Assembly (NCBI GenBank): GCA_964471755.1 | Contig: CAYYJM010000140.1 | Span: 1-16,216 of the forward strand | DNA: 16,216 nucleotides | Source of the DNA: CAYYJM01 sp964471755 | GTDB lineage: Bacteria; Planctomycetota; Planctomycetia; Gemmatales; Gemmataceae | Reading direction: 5' to 3' | In this document: positions 7,976 through 15,045 of the stretch, piece by piece | How positions within the stretch are numbered: the first letter of the stretch is position 1 | How the letters are laid out: each line of letters opens with the position of its first letter | Notes under the pieces: model-generated | What the model was told of the DNA's origin: nothing | The model's input: only the letters and a program-made list of their open reading frames with translations | The model's database searches: none | Made by a program: the position numbers and the translations under genes

Positions 7976-9460
7976 ATGCTGCGCATCCTCGGCTCGGCCA
8001 CCCAGCTCTGCGATGGCCTGACCCGCCGTGATTTCCTCCGCGTCGGCGGTCTGGGGGCGCTGAGCCTGGCGGACCTGGCCCGTCTCCGGGCCGCTGACAA
8101 CCGGGAGGCGACCGCAGCCCGTGGCTTCGGCCGGGCCAAATCTTGCATCCTTCTCTTCCCGTATGGCTCGCCGCCGCAGCACGAGACGTTCGACCCCAAG
8201 CCGGACGCCCCGGCCGAGGTCCAGGGCGAGCTGAAGGCCATCCCGACGAACGTACCCGGCCTGCACATCGGCGAGGGCCTGCCGCGCGTCGCCCGAATCA
8301 TGGACCGGGTCACCGTCGTCCGGTCGATGACCCATCCGTATCCGCTCCACTGCGTCGCCTACGTTGTCAGCGGCCTGCCAGCATACACGACCGACCTGGA
8401 GAACCGGCCGCGCGACGCCCGGCACTGGCCGTTCCTCGGCTCGATCGTCGATTACGCCCACGAGCGCCGCGGCGGAAGTTCGCCGGGGGTGCCGCGCAAC
8501 GTCGCCCTGCCGTGGATGCTCAACTCGAAGACCGACAACCTGGTCAATGCTGGACCGTTCGCCGCCTTCCTCGGCCAGGCGTACAATCCGGTCTGGACCG
8601 ACTTCGATGGCCCGGGCACCCGCCTGGTGCCGAGGTACAGCGAGGGCCAGCCGCGCCAGTTCATGGACCCGTACGGCGGCACGACGGCCGAGGGACGCTT
8701 CCGCGTCGCCGCCGGGGCGGACGCGCCGTCGGACCTGGAGCGCATCGGCCTGCGCCGCGCGCTGCTGGAGCAGTTCGACCGCGCCCGTGCGGGTGTGGAC
8801 GCCGAGGAGGCACGCGGACTCGACCGCTTCCGGGAGGTGGCCTTCCGACTGCTGACCTCGGGCCAGATGCGACAGGCCCTGGACATCGGCCAGGAGCCGC
8901 TCGCCCTGCGCGAGCGATACGGCATGACCCTGTTCGGCCAGGGTTGCCTGGCGGCCCGACGTCTGGTCGAGGCCCGCTGCCCATTCGTGACCGTCTTCTG
9001 GGATGGCTTCGGCCAGTTCGGCGGCTGCGGCTGGGACACGCACGCCTACCACTACCCGCGTCTACGCGAGTATCTGCTGCCAGGCTTCGACCGGGCCTAC
9101 AGCGCCCTGATCGAGGACCTCGAAGCACGCGGCCTGCTCGACGAGACGCTCGTCCTGTGGATGAGCGAACACGGTCGGACGCCGCGGATCGACTCGAAAC
9201 CGACGGGCGCAGGCCGACATCACTGGTCGCGGGCCTACTCGATCGCCCTGGCCGGTGGCGGCGTCGCCCGTGGCAAGGTCGTCGGTGCCACCGACCGCCA
9301 CGCCGGCGAAGTACGCGACACGCCAATCTCGCCGAAGGACATTCTCGCCACCACCTTGCACCTGCTCGGCATCGACCCGGCGCTGACCGCTCCGGACCGC
9401 CAGGGCCGACCGCTGCCGGTCGCTGGCGATGGTGAGGTGCGACCGGAGTTGCTGGCGTGA
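7976..9460 (+). CDS. DUF1501 family protein, Tat-exported
   Basis: A 494-residue member of DUF1501, a family within the alkaline-phosphatase/sulfatase-like superfamily that is highly expanded in planctomycetes. The biochemical role is not established. The N-terminus has the twin-arginine motif TRRDFLRVGG (16-25) followed by a hydrophobic stretch ending LAD, so the folded protein is probably exported by Tat, likely with bound metal. Family-typical stretches follow: LLFPYGSPPQHETFDPKP, MTHPYPLHC, WDTHAYHY near 350, and near the C-terminus MSEHGRTPRI and GRHHWSRAYSIALAGGG. The last carries the His/Asp-rich metal-site region. The start at 7976 is preferred because GGAGG lies 6 nt upstream and it places the RR motif correctly. 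An upstream in-frame ATG at 7886 would add 30 residues before the signal. Many family members pair with DUF1549/DUF1553 proteins; none is adjacent here. Confidence 0.92.
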   Translation: MLRILGSATQLCDGLTRRDFLRVGGLGALSLADLARLRAADNREATAARGFGRAKSCILLFPYGSPPQHETFDPKPDAPAEVQGELKAIPTNVPGLHIGEGLPRVARIMDRVTVVRSMTHPYPLHCVAYVVSGLPAYTTDLENRPRDARHWPFLGSIVDYAHERRGGSSPGVPRNVALPWMLNSKTDNLVNAGPFAAFLGQAYNPVWTDFDGPGTRLVPRYSEGQPRQFMDPYGGTTAEGRFRVAAGADAPSDLERIGLRRALLEQFDRARAGVDAEEARGLDRFREVAFRLLTSGQMRQALDIGQEPLALRERYGMTLFGQGCLAARRLVEARCPFVTVFWDGFGQFGGCGWDTHAYHYPRLREYLLPGFDRAYSALIEDLEARGLLDETLVLWMSEHGRTPRIDSKPTGAGRHHWSRAYSIALAGGGVARGKVVGATDRHAGEVRDTPISPKDILATTLHLLGIDPALTAPDRQGRPLPVAGDGEVRPELLA

Positions 9461-9469
9461 CGTGCGGCG

Positions 9470-10606
9470 CTAACCGACCAGCCCGACTGAGCGCGAGTAG
9501 GCCAGCGCCGCCGCGGCCAGGGCGTCGTAGTGAGCCGGCGTCAGGGCCCCGATCGTGCCGATGCGGAAGGCCGTCGCCTCGCTGATCGAACCGGGGTAGA
9601 ACGTGTAGCCGGCACCGCGCAACGCCTGGTAGAGGCCGGCGAAGGTCCAGCGCGGATGGCTCGGAAACGGGAAGGCGGTCACGACCGGCGAACGGTGCGG
9701 TTCGGCGACCAGCGGTTCGTAGCCAGCCTCGGCCATGCCGGCGACCAGCACAGCATGGTTGGCCTGGTAGCGCGTGTGACGCACGGCGATACCGCCTTCC
9801 TCGTCCAGTTCGTCGAGGGCCTCGTTCAGGGCGAGCAGCGTCGCCGTCGGCGGGGTGAAACGGAACTTGTGCGGCAACTCCTGCTGTTCCATGTGCTGCC
9901 ACTGATCGTGCAGATCGAGGCTGAACGAACGAGCGCAGCCGCGCGTGGCCAGGAACGGTTCACGGCGAGCGATCACGAACGCCAGTCCCGGCATCCCCTG
10001 CAAGCACTTGTTGGCCGTCGAGACGAGGAAGTCGATGTGGGCGTCCTCCAGTGACAGCGGAATGCCACCGAACGACGAGACGGCATCGACGACGTAGAGC
10101 TTGCCAAAGGCCCGGGCAATCTGGCCGACCGCGACGAGCGGGTTGAGGACGCCGGTCGTCGTCTCGCAGTGAACGAGGGCGACGTGCGTGATCTTCGGGT
10201 CGTCGCGCAGGGTCTGCTCGACGCTGGCCGGGTCCACGGGCAGGTGCTGTGGCGACACCTTCTCAACGTGATCGATCTTCAGACGGCGCAGGATCTTGAG
10301 CAGGCGGGCCCCATAGGCTCCGTTGTTCAGGACGAGGATGCGAGCGGACTCGGGCAGGACCGAGCCGACCAGGGATTCCAGGGCGATGGTGCCGCACCCA
10401 TGCATCGGGATCATCTCGGCCGGTACGGAGCGCGTGGCCAGGCCGATCAGTCGCTGGCGGACACGGGCAGTCACGCCCCGGAAGTCGGTGTCCCAGGGGT
10501 CCTGGTTGCGCAGCTGGGTCAGGCGGACGCGCGGCGACACGGTCACCGGACCCGGCGTGGTGAGGAAGTACGGCGACGGTTCGTTGAATTCCGGATCGTG
10601 GCTCAT
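9470..10606 (-). CDS. PhnW-like class V aminotransferase (2-aminoethylphosphonate--pyruvate transaminase type)
   Basis: A 378-residue PLP-dependent fold-type I aminotransferase. The N-terminal LTTPGPVTVSPRV and DPWDTDFRGVTARVR match the PhnW pattern. MHGCGTIALESLVGSVLP (68-85) is the cofactor phosphate region, VVDAVSSFGGIPL (172-184) carries the PLP-ring Asp, and STANKCLQGMPGLAFVI contains the Schiff-base Lys200. PhnW converts 2-aminoethylphosphonate and pyruvate to phosphonoacetaldehyde and alanine. The next step in that pathway needs PhnX or PhnY/PhnA, none of which is in the window. An alternative is an alanine-glyoxylate or serine-pyruvate aminotransferase of the same class. The start at 10606 has GGGAG 5 nt upstream; an in-frame ATG at 10708 adds a basic stretch without similarity and is rejected. 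The gene converges on the DUF1501 gene with a 9-bp gap. Confidence 0.85.
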   Translation of the reverse strand: MSHDPEFNEPSPYFLTTPGPVTVSPRVRLTQLRNQDPWDTDFRGVTARVRQRLIGLATRSVPAEMIPMHGCGTIALESLVGSVLPESARILVLNNGAYGARLLKILRRLKIDHVEKVSPQHLPVDPASVEQTLRDDPKITHVALVHCETTTGVLNPLVAVGQIARAFGKLYVVDAVSSFGGIPLSLEDAHIDFLVSTANKCLQGMPGLAFVIARREPFLATRGCARSFSLDLHDQWQHMEQQELPHKFRFTPPTATLLALNEALDELDEEGGIAVRHTRYQANHAVLVAGMAEAGYEPLVAEPHRSPVVTAFPFPSHPRWTFAGLYQALRGAGYTFYPGSISEATAFRIGTIGALTPAHYDALAAAALAYSRSVGLVG

Positions 10607-10936
10607 GATCTCTCCCGCGGACGACTGCCGTTGTTGTAGTGGATGCGTGGTCCGTCGGGGAAGGTCACTCCGGAGGAAATGCCAGAGGCGAGATCGTTCT
10701 CGGCTCATTCACTGGCTGGGCTCCCTTCGGAGGTGCCGTCGTCGGAGCGACGACCGCCTGGTGCGTGCAAAGTCGATGGGAAAAGGGAAGAATCGACTTT
10801 GCCGATTTGGCGAATTGTAGGGATTTTGTCCATTTTTTGGGCTTACCCCCTTGCAGTCGAGTGGCAATAGTGTAGCATCTTGCACAGAACTCCTAGTCTG
10901 CACGATTTCGCCAAGTTCTCAGAGGAGGTGCGCAGG
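10607..10936. other. 330-bp intergenic region with divergent start sites
   Basis: This region separates the minus-strand aminotransferase gene from the plus-strand repeat-protein gene and must hold promoters for both. The part next to the aminotransferase is GC-rich and contains a small hairpin (10738-10743 with 10749-10754). Bases 10790-10880 are clearly AT-richer than the rest of the window, including a run of T at 10831-10838, as expected near promoters. Short reading frames on the plus strand here (for example from 10639) show no recognisable protein features, so I treat them as chance. Confidence 0.5.
10851..10878 (+). promoter_or_regulatory. Possible sigma-70-type promoter for the repeat protein
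   Basis: TTGCAG at 10851-10856 (3 of 6 to TTGACA) and TAGCAT at 10873-10878 (4 of 6 to TATAAT) are 16 bp apart, at the edge of the AT-rich part of the intergenic region. The start codon lies 58 bp downstream, giving a 5' leader of about 50 nt. The prediction rests on consensus resemblance alone. Confidence 0.4.
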
Positions 10937-12535
10937 ATGAGAATGCTCCTGGGAGTCAGTTTGTTTGTGCTGGCGCTGTGTGCGACCAGCGAAACGGTCA
11001 ACGGGCAGGTCGGTTGCTGCTCGTCGCCCACCATCATTCAAGGCCCCGTCTGTCACGGGAGCGGCTTTGGTGGTTGCGGCACAGTTGGGCACTGTGGCGT
11101 CCCCACTCGCTGTGGAGTGACCTTCGTCGATCAGGTGGTGACCACCTATCGCACGGAGACACGCTATCGGCCAGTCACGCAGACGGTGACGCAGATGGTC
11201 GCCAAGACGGTGTCCGAGCCGGTCACCACGACCGAGTACGTGAACGTCACCACCAAGCAGAAGCAGAAGGTCTGCGAGTACAAGACGGTCACCAAGGACG
11301 TGCCGGTCAAGTACTGCGAGGTGGTCGCCGTCCCGAAGAAGCAGAAGCAGAAGGTGACCGAGTACAAGACGGTGACCAAGGACGTGCCGGTCAAGTACTG
11401 CGAGGTGGTCGCGGTTCCCAAGAAGCAGAAGCAGAAGGTCTGCGAGTACAAGACGGTGACCAAGGACGTGCCAGTCAAGTACTGCGAGACGGTTGCGGTC
11501 CCGAAGAAGCAGAAGCAGAAGGTGACCGAGTACAAGACGATCACCAAGGACGTGCCGGTCAAGTACTGCGAGACCGTGCCAGTGACGACGATGCAGAAGC
11601 AGCAGGTGTGCGAGTACAAGACGGTCACCAAACAGGTTCCGTACACGACGACCGTGTGCGTGCCGGTGACGGTGCCGGTGACGCAGTCGTACACGACCTA
11701 CCAGTGCCAGCCGCGCACGGTGACCCAGTGCGTGCCGTACACCACGATGGTGGCGCGGTGCGTTCCGGACGCCTGCGGTTGCCCGCGAACGGTCTGCCAG
11801 CCGGTTTGTGGCGTCCGTCCGGTCACCACGACGGTCATGCAGAGCGTGCCGGTCACCCAGACCTGCACGGTCAACACGGTCCAGTACCAGCATCAGACCG
11901 TCACCCAGACGCAGACCGTCTGCGAGCAGGTGCCGGTCACGCGTGAGGTTGTCGTTCCGGTTACGACGTACCAGACGCGTGAAGCGGTTCGCATGGAGAA
12001 GCAGTGCGAACTCGTGCCGGTCGAGAAGGTGATTGACGTCGATTACACCGAGTACGTCACCGTCGAAAAGACCCGGACCGAGAAGGTCTGTGAGCAGGTC
12101 GCCGTCGAGAAGGAAATCGATGTCGATTACACCGAGTACGTCACCGTCGAGAAGACGCGGAACGAAAAGGTCTGTGAGCAGGTTCCCGTCGAGAAGGTGA
12201 TCGACGTCGAGTACACCGAGTACAAGACGGTCGAGAAGACGCGGACTGAGAAGCAGAGCGAACTCGTCCCGGTCGAGAAAGAAATCGACGTGGACGTGGT
12301 GACCTGCAAGCCGGTGCAGAAGACCGTCATGGTCTCCCGAACGATCTGCGTGCCGGAACAGCGGCAGGTGACGACGCAGGAGGCCTACTGCGTGACCGTG
12401 CCGGTGCAGACGACGATCAAGGTTCCGGTTGCGTGCCCGGCTCCGTCGCCGTGCCCGACGCCGTGCGGCCCGCACATCCACGCCTACCCGGCTCCGGGTT
12501 GCTGTGGTGCGGTCGGCGGGGCTGTCGGTCACTGA
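10937..12535 (+). CDS. Exported Cys/Val/Thr-rich repeat protein, probable cell-surface structural protein
   Basis: A 532-residue protein with a Sec signal peptide (MRMLLGVSLFVLALCATSE) and a Cys/Gly-rich head (residues ~27-60). It is then almost entirely repetitive, with alternating Val/Thr typical of beta strands. The first array (residues 107-246) has five 28-residue units and the second (354-465) four. Both follow a 14-residue sub-pattern K-x-C-E-x-x-x-V-x-K. A Thr/Pro/Cys-rich spacer (VPVTVPVTQSYTTYQCQP and similar) lies between them, and a Pro/Cys/Gly tail closes the protein. Abundant paired Cys suggest extracytoplasmic disulfides. It resembles the Cys-rich YTV-type surface proteins reported from planctomycetes, but no enzymatic motif is visible. 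The start at 10937 has AGAGGAGG about 8 nt upstream; an in-frame ATG at 10880 lacks one and would displace the signal peptide. A strong terminator follows. Confidence 0.88.
   Translation: MRMLLGVSLFVLALCATSETVNGQVGCCSSPTIIQGPVCHGSGFGGCGTVGHCGVPTRCGVTFVDQVVTTYRTETRYRPVTQTVTQMVAKTVSEPVTTTEYVNVTTKQKQKVCEYKTVTKDVPVKYCEVVAVPKKQKQKVTEYKTVTKDVPVKYCEVVAVPKKQKQKVCEYKTVTKDVPVKYCETVAVPKKQKQKVTEYKTITKDVPVKYCETVPVTTMQKQQVCEYKTVTKQVPYTTTVCVPVTVPVTQSYTTYQCQPRTVTQCVPYTTMVARCVPDACGCPRTVCQPVCGVRPVTTTVMQSVPVTQTCTVNTVQYQHQTVTQTQTVCEQVPVTREVVVPVTTYQTREAVRMEKQCELVPVEKVIDVDYTEYVTVEKTRTEKVCEQVAVEKEIDVDYTEYVTVEKTRNEKVCEQVPVEKVIDVEYTEYKTVEKTRTEKQSELVPVEKEIDVDVVTCKPVQKTVMVSRTICVPEQRQVTTQEAYCVTVPVQTTIKVPVACPAPSPCPTPCGPHIHAYPAPGCCGAVGGAVGH
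11255..11674 (+). repeat. Tandem array 1: five in-frame 84-bp units
   Basis: Units begin at 11255, 11339, 11423, 11507 and 11591, each exactly 84 bp (28 codons). The first four are nearly identical in DNA as well as protein, for example AAGCAGAAGCAGAAGGT at each unit start. The fifth is diverged (MQKQQ and a Thr-rich end). Units alternate VCEYK and VTEYK, so the recent duplication may have copied pairs. Each unit carries about seven Lys and three acidic residues, so the array is strongly basic. Confidence 0.9.
11996..12331 (+). repeat. Tandem array 2: four in-frame 84-bp units
   Basis: Units begin at 11996, 12080, 12164 and 12248 with the same 84-bp period as array 1. The protein pattern is EK-x-C/S-E-x-V-x-VEK-x-IDV followed by YTEYVTVEKTR. 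Each unit carries about eight acidic and four basic residues, so this array is acidic. Positions of Val, Lys and Glu align with array 1, which suggests common ancestry. Confidence 0.88.
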
Positions 12536-12559
12536 TCGTAAGTCGAAACGGTTAACTCG

Positions 12560-12600
12560 ACGCCGGCTGGAGACTTTCTCCAGACCGGCGTTCTTCGTTT
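12560..12600 (+). terminator. Intrinsic terminator after the repeat protein
   Basis: A 13-bp stem (12560-12572 with 12578-12591, one bulged A at 12584) closes an ACTTT loop and is followed by TTCTTCGTTT. It starts 25 bp after the stop codon of the repeat-protein gene. Stem, spacing and T-rich tail fit a rho-independent terminator on the plus strand. Confidence 0.85.
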
Positions 12601-12639
12601 ATCCTGGCCTGTTGTCGGATACAACTCTTCTGCGATTGC

Positions 12640-12645
12640 TTGACA
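12640..12645 (+). promoter_or_regulatory. Consensus -35 box, weak partner
   Basis: TTGACA here is a perfect sigma-70 -35 hexamer between the terminator and the start of the next exported protein. No good -10 hexamer lies 16-18 bp downstream (12663-12668 reads CAGACT), so the call is weak. An alternative sigma factor or a more distant start is possible. Confidence 0.3.
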
Positions 12646-12745
12646 GACAGGACAATTCCTTCCAGACTCTTTTCAGTTTCTGTTCCGGGCGTCCGAGGCG
12701 ACACAACCCGGCTGCTTCCTGCTCAGGCACCTTGAGGGCCACTTG

Positions 12746-13565
12746 ATGAAAAACCGACTTACGCGACTCAGCCTCGCAACGTTTCTGGTCGCTGCCATCG
12801 TACTCAGCACCGACACCGTGCGCGGTGAAGATCCGAACGGCCGCATCGTGCGGGCCGACGNNNNNNNNNNCGGTTCCTGCCGATCGCGCCCACGTGCAGG
12901 TCAAGCTACCCGTACCCGATGCCAGCCTGGTCTTCGGCGAGAGCCTGACCGAATCCCTCGGGACGGATCGCCTGTTTGAATCGCCGATGTTGAAAAAGGA
13001 CGTGGACTACACCTACAAGGTGACCGCGACCTGGAAGGAAGAAGGCAAGGAACACAAGGACGTCCGGGTCGTCACGGTAAAGGCCGGCAAGAAAATCGTG
13101 GTGGATTTCACCAAACCAGAAGACAAACCCAAGGACAAGGACAGCGCTCCGAAGGACAAGGACGCCGCACCGAAGGACAAGGACGCCGTAACGAAGGACA
13201 AGGGGCCTGCTCCCAAAGACAAGGACGGCGCACCGAAAGACAAGGACGGCGCACCGAAGGACAAGGACGGCGCACCGAAGGACAAGGACGGCGCACCGAA
13301 AGACAAGGACAGCGCTCCGAAGGATAAAGACGCCGCTCCACCCAAGGACAAAGGTCCTGGTCTCAAGGACAAAGACGGCGCGCCAAAGGACAAGGACGGC
13401 GCTTTGAAGGACAAGGGGCCTGCCCTCAAAGACAAGGACAAGGACGCCGCTCCGAAAGATAAGGACGCAGCTCCCAAGGACAAGAACCCCGGTCCCAAGG
13501 ACAAGGACTCCTCCGCTGTCCTGGAGACCCGTCGGCCGTTGCTGCTGCCGTTCCCGGATCAGTGA
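12746..13565 (+). CDS. Exported TIGR03000-type protein with Lys/Asp repeats, interrupted by an assembly gap
   Basis: One gene broken by 10 Ns at 12861-12870. Before the gap, 38 complete codons encode a signal peptide (MKNRLTRLSLATFLVAAIVL...VRG) and a short mature start. After the gap the frame as written shifts by one, but the product is continuous in type: residues from about 12894 to 13112 match the planctomycete TIGR03000 domain pattern (LPVPDASLVFGESLTESLGT, RLFESPML, DYTYKVTATWKEEGKEH, VTVKAGKKIVVDFT). The protein then becomes a low-complexity tail of PKDKD-x-A heptads and ends RRPLLLPFPDQ. The tail is polyampholytic and probably disordered. Export suggests a periplasmic or surface role; no activity is known. 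The ATG at 12746 has GAGGG 7 nt upstream. A 15-bp hairpin follows the stop. Confidence 0.8.
12861..12870. other. Assembly gap (10 Ns)
   Basis: Ten consecutive unknown bases inside the signal-to-domain junction of the TIGR03000-type gene. A run of exactly 10 is probably a placeholder for an unmeasured gap. The flanking frames join only if the true missing length is a multiple of three, zero included (G from 12860 plus CG from 12871-12872 would then make one Ala codon). Confidence 0.97.
13128..13508 (+). repeat. 21-bp tandem repeats coding PKDKD-x-A heptads
   Basis: About 18 imperfect 21-bp units, mostly of the form CCGAAGGACAAGGACGGCG with variants ending AGC, GCC or GTA. Four consecutive units at about 13217-13300 are almost identical, showing recent expansion. 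Some units are altered to KDKGPA or KDKNPG, and one carries an extra Lys-Asp. Unit length is a multiple of three, so copy-number change keeps the frame. Confidence 0.9.
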
Positions 13566-13600
13566 TTCTCGACCGACTCCCGACGCGAACGCCCTTCTTT

Positions 13601-13635
13601 CCCGACCCGCGGCAGTGATCCTGCCGCGGGTCGGG
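13601..13635 (+). terminator. Strong hairpin, probable terminator
   Basis: A perfect 15-bp GC-rich stem (13601-13615 with 13621-13635) around a TGATC loop, between the convergent TIGR03000-type and creatininase genes. The plus-strand tail is ACTTTCTC, only weakly T-rich. The minus-strand tail is A-rich, so it best serves the plus-strand gene, 35 bp after its stop. Confidence 0.7.
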
Positions 13636-13646
13636 ACTTTCTCGCA

Positions 13647-14393
13647 TCAATCCGGCAAGGGACGCTGGAGTAGCGCCTGGATCACCTCGACCGTCCGGGT
13701 GATGGCCGCATCGAGGAAGCGTTTCCCCTTCTCCGCCGAGGCCAACTGCGGGTAACCGACGCAGCCGTGGTCGGTCTTCTGGTGCATGTCATCGGCCAGG
13801 AACAGACCGCGCAGGCTCGGATCGCTCCGTTCCGGATCGTCCTGGATCTTGTCCCGACGGACCAGTTCCGGCCGAAGTGCGAGCATCATCGACGTCTCGA
13901 ACTCGCAGGCATGGCCCATGCTCTTGCGCGGCCCCTCGGCCAGGGCGGCCAGTTCCGGCGCGGCCAGGTCCCAGTACGAGGCGGCGGCCAGGATCGTCTC
14001 GGGATACAGAGGCTGGAGCATTCGCAGAGCGACGTGCATCGTGTCGATGTTGCCGCCGTGACCGTTGAGAACCAGGAGTCGCTCGTAGTTCTCCTCCAGG
14101 ATCGGCTGAATCAGTTCGGCGAGCAGGGTAGCGTGCGTATCAGCATCGACGGACAGAGTCGCGCCGAAACGCAGATGGTGATGCGAGGCCCCGAGCCAGA
14201 GCGTCGGTAGCTGCAAGACCTGTTCTGGAAGCCGGGCCTCGACGCCGTCGGCCACGCCGGTGACCAGGACGGTGTCGGTGATCGTCGGCAGATGCCAGCT
14301 GTGCTGCTCGCACGCGGCGATCGGCAACAGGACGATCGACTCGGAACGCGAAACCTCGGCCAGTTCAGGAAACGTCATCTCGGCGAATTTCAT
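13647..14393 (-). CDS. Creatininase-family metal-dependent amidohydrolase
   Basis: A 248-residue member of the creatininase family, two-metal (Zn/Mn) enzymes that hydrolyse cyclic or linear amide bonds. Ligand residues visible: Glu29, His34 and Asp40 in ACEQHSWHLPTITD (compare the usual EQHGPHLP..TD), His112 in LNGHGGN (109-115) and Glu166 in HACEFETS (compare HAGE.ETS). The length is typical of the family. The true substrate cannot be told: members act on creatinine, formamidopyrimidines or the mycofactocin precursor. No mycofactocin gene (MftA, MftC) is nearby, so that role is unlikely from context. The start at 14393 has GGAGG about 7 nt upstream. The gene is divergent from the Fe-S regulator, sharing a 149-bp intergenic region. 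Confidence 0.88.
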   Translation of the reverse strand: MKFAEMTFPELAEVSRSESIVLLPIAACEQHSWHLPTITDTVLVTGVADGVEARLPEQVLQLPTLWLGASHHHLRFGATLSVDADTHATLLAELIQPILEENYERLLVLNGHGGNIDTMHVALRMLQPLYPETILAAASYWDLAAPELAALAEGPRKSMGHACEFETSMMLALRPELVRRDKIQDDPERSDPSLRGLFLADDMHQKTDHGCVGYPQLASAEKGKRFLDAAITRTVEVIQALLQRPLPD

Positions 14394-14471
14394 CGCGGCA
14401 GCCTCCAGTGCGTTGCAGGATCGAGGGTTATGGTACGGACTTCGGCCTCGAAAAAAATCGCACTGGTCGGG

Positions 14472-14496
14472 TGCTATTCTTCCGACTAAAATAGCA
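14472..14496 (+). promoter_or_regulatory. IscR/Rrf2-like operator overlapping the -10 box of the regulator gene
   Basis: A 25-bp dyad: TGCTATT (14472-14478), 11-bp spacer, AATAGCA (14490-14496). Inside it, GACTAAAATAG (14484-14494) matches the core GACTRWWWYAG of the E. coli IscR type 1 site; the outer half-sites match poorly. TAAAAT at 14487-14492 fits a -10 hexamer (5 of 6), with only a weak -35 (TGGTCG) 17 bp upstream, as in promoters that depend on or are blocked by a regulator. The Rrf2 gene starts about 50 bp downstream, so autoregulation is likely. Confidence 0.55.
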
Positions 14497-14542
14497 GCGG
14501 TGGGATACGGTTTCCCTCCGGCGTCACCCTCAGGAGCGCCCG

Positions 14543-15025
14543 ATGACTCTGCTCAGTCGCAAGGTGGATTACGCCCTGCTGATCCTGTCGTACCTGCACC
14601 ACCACGAGGCGGGTGCCAGTGCGCAGAAGATCGCGGCCCACTACGGGCTGAGTCGACCCTTCGTGGCAAACATCCTCAAGGTGCTGTGCCAGAAGGGGTT
14701 TGTGGACAGCCATCGGGGCGTCAAGGGCGGCTACGTGCTGTGTCGGCCGGCGGACGAGATCCACCTGGCCGAGGTCATGGACGCCCTGGACGAATCGTTC
14801 CAGTTGACGACGTGCAGCTCGCATCCGGAGGGCGAGGCGCGTTGTGGCGTGGAGGCGGTCTGTCCGGTACGACATCCGCTGGCCGAGGTCCATCGTCGGA
14901 TTCGCGATCTGTTACGGGGCGTAACGCTCGCCCAGTTGTTCACGTCGGCCGGCCCCGCTCTGGAGCCCGGCGCGACGCAGTTTGGACTGACGTTGAACGG
15001 GCTATCTCGAGAACTCGTGGGATGA
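14543..15025 (+). CDS. iscR: Rrf2/IscR-family Fe-S-sensing transcriptional regulator
   Basis: A 160-residue winged-helix protein of the Rrf2 family. The N-terminus MTLLSRKVDYALLILSYLHH is the family hallmark, and the recognition region is SAQKIAAHYGLSRPFVANIL (26-45) followed by the wing RGVKGGYVL (58-66). Three cysteines, Cys91, Cys101 and Cys107 (x9 and x5 apart), lie where IscR, NsrR and RsrR hold a [2Fe-2S] or [4Fe-4S] cluster. Spacing differs slightly from E. coli IscR (x5, x5). The protein therefore probably senses cluster supply, oxidative stress or NO. AGGAG lies 7 nt before the start. The cysteine desulfurase gene starts 20 bp after the stop, which supports an IscR-like role over NsrR. 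The gene symbol follows from this context and is not certain. Confidence 0.88.
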   Translation: MTLLSRKVDYALLILSYLHHHEAGASAQKIAAHYGLSRPFVANILKVLCQKGFVDSHRGVKGGYVLCRPADEIHLAEVMDALDESFQLTTCSSHPEGEARCGVEAVCPVRHPLAEVHRRIRDLLRGVTLAQLFTSAGPALEPGATQFGLTLNGLSRELVG

Positions 15026-15045
15026 GCATCGGGGCAGGGAGAACG

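Noticed and set aside
10639..10875. 78-codon frame from a GTG upstream of the repeat protein
   Set aside because: It has no ribosome binding site or recognisable feature, and it overlaps the likely promoter region.
10937..10990. Lipoprotein signal (LALC) in the repeat protein
   Set aside because: The residue before Cys is Leu, which does not fit a lipobox; an ordinary signal peptide is more likely.
11255..12331. CRISPR-like periodic repeats
   Set aside because: The 84-bp units are directly adjacent, in frame and protein coding, with no unique spacers and no cas genes.
10919..12532. 537-codon open frame on the minus strand
   Set aside because: It is the shadow of the repeat-protein gene: its Leu/Arg/His/Asp-rich product mirrors the 84-bp repeats. 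The plus-strand frame has the signal peptide and ribosome binding site.
13647..14393. Mycofactocin peptidase MftE
   Set aside because: The fold family matches, but no mycofactocin precursor or radical SAM maturase gene is present in the window.
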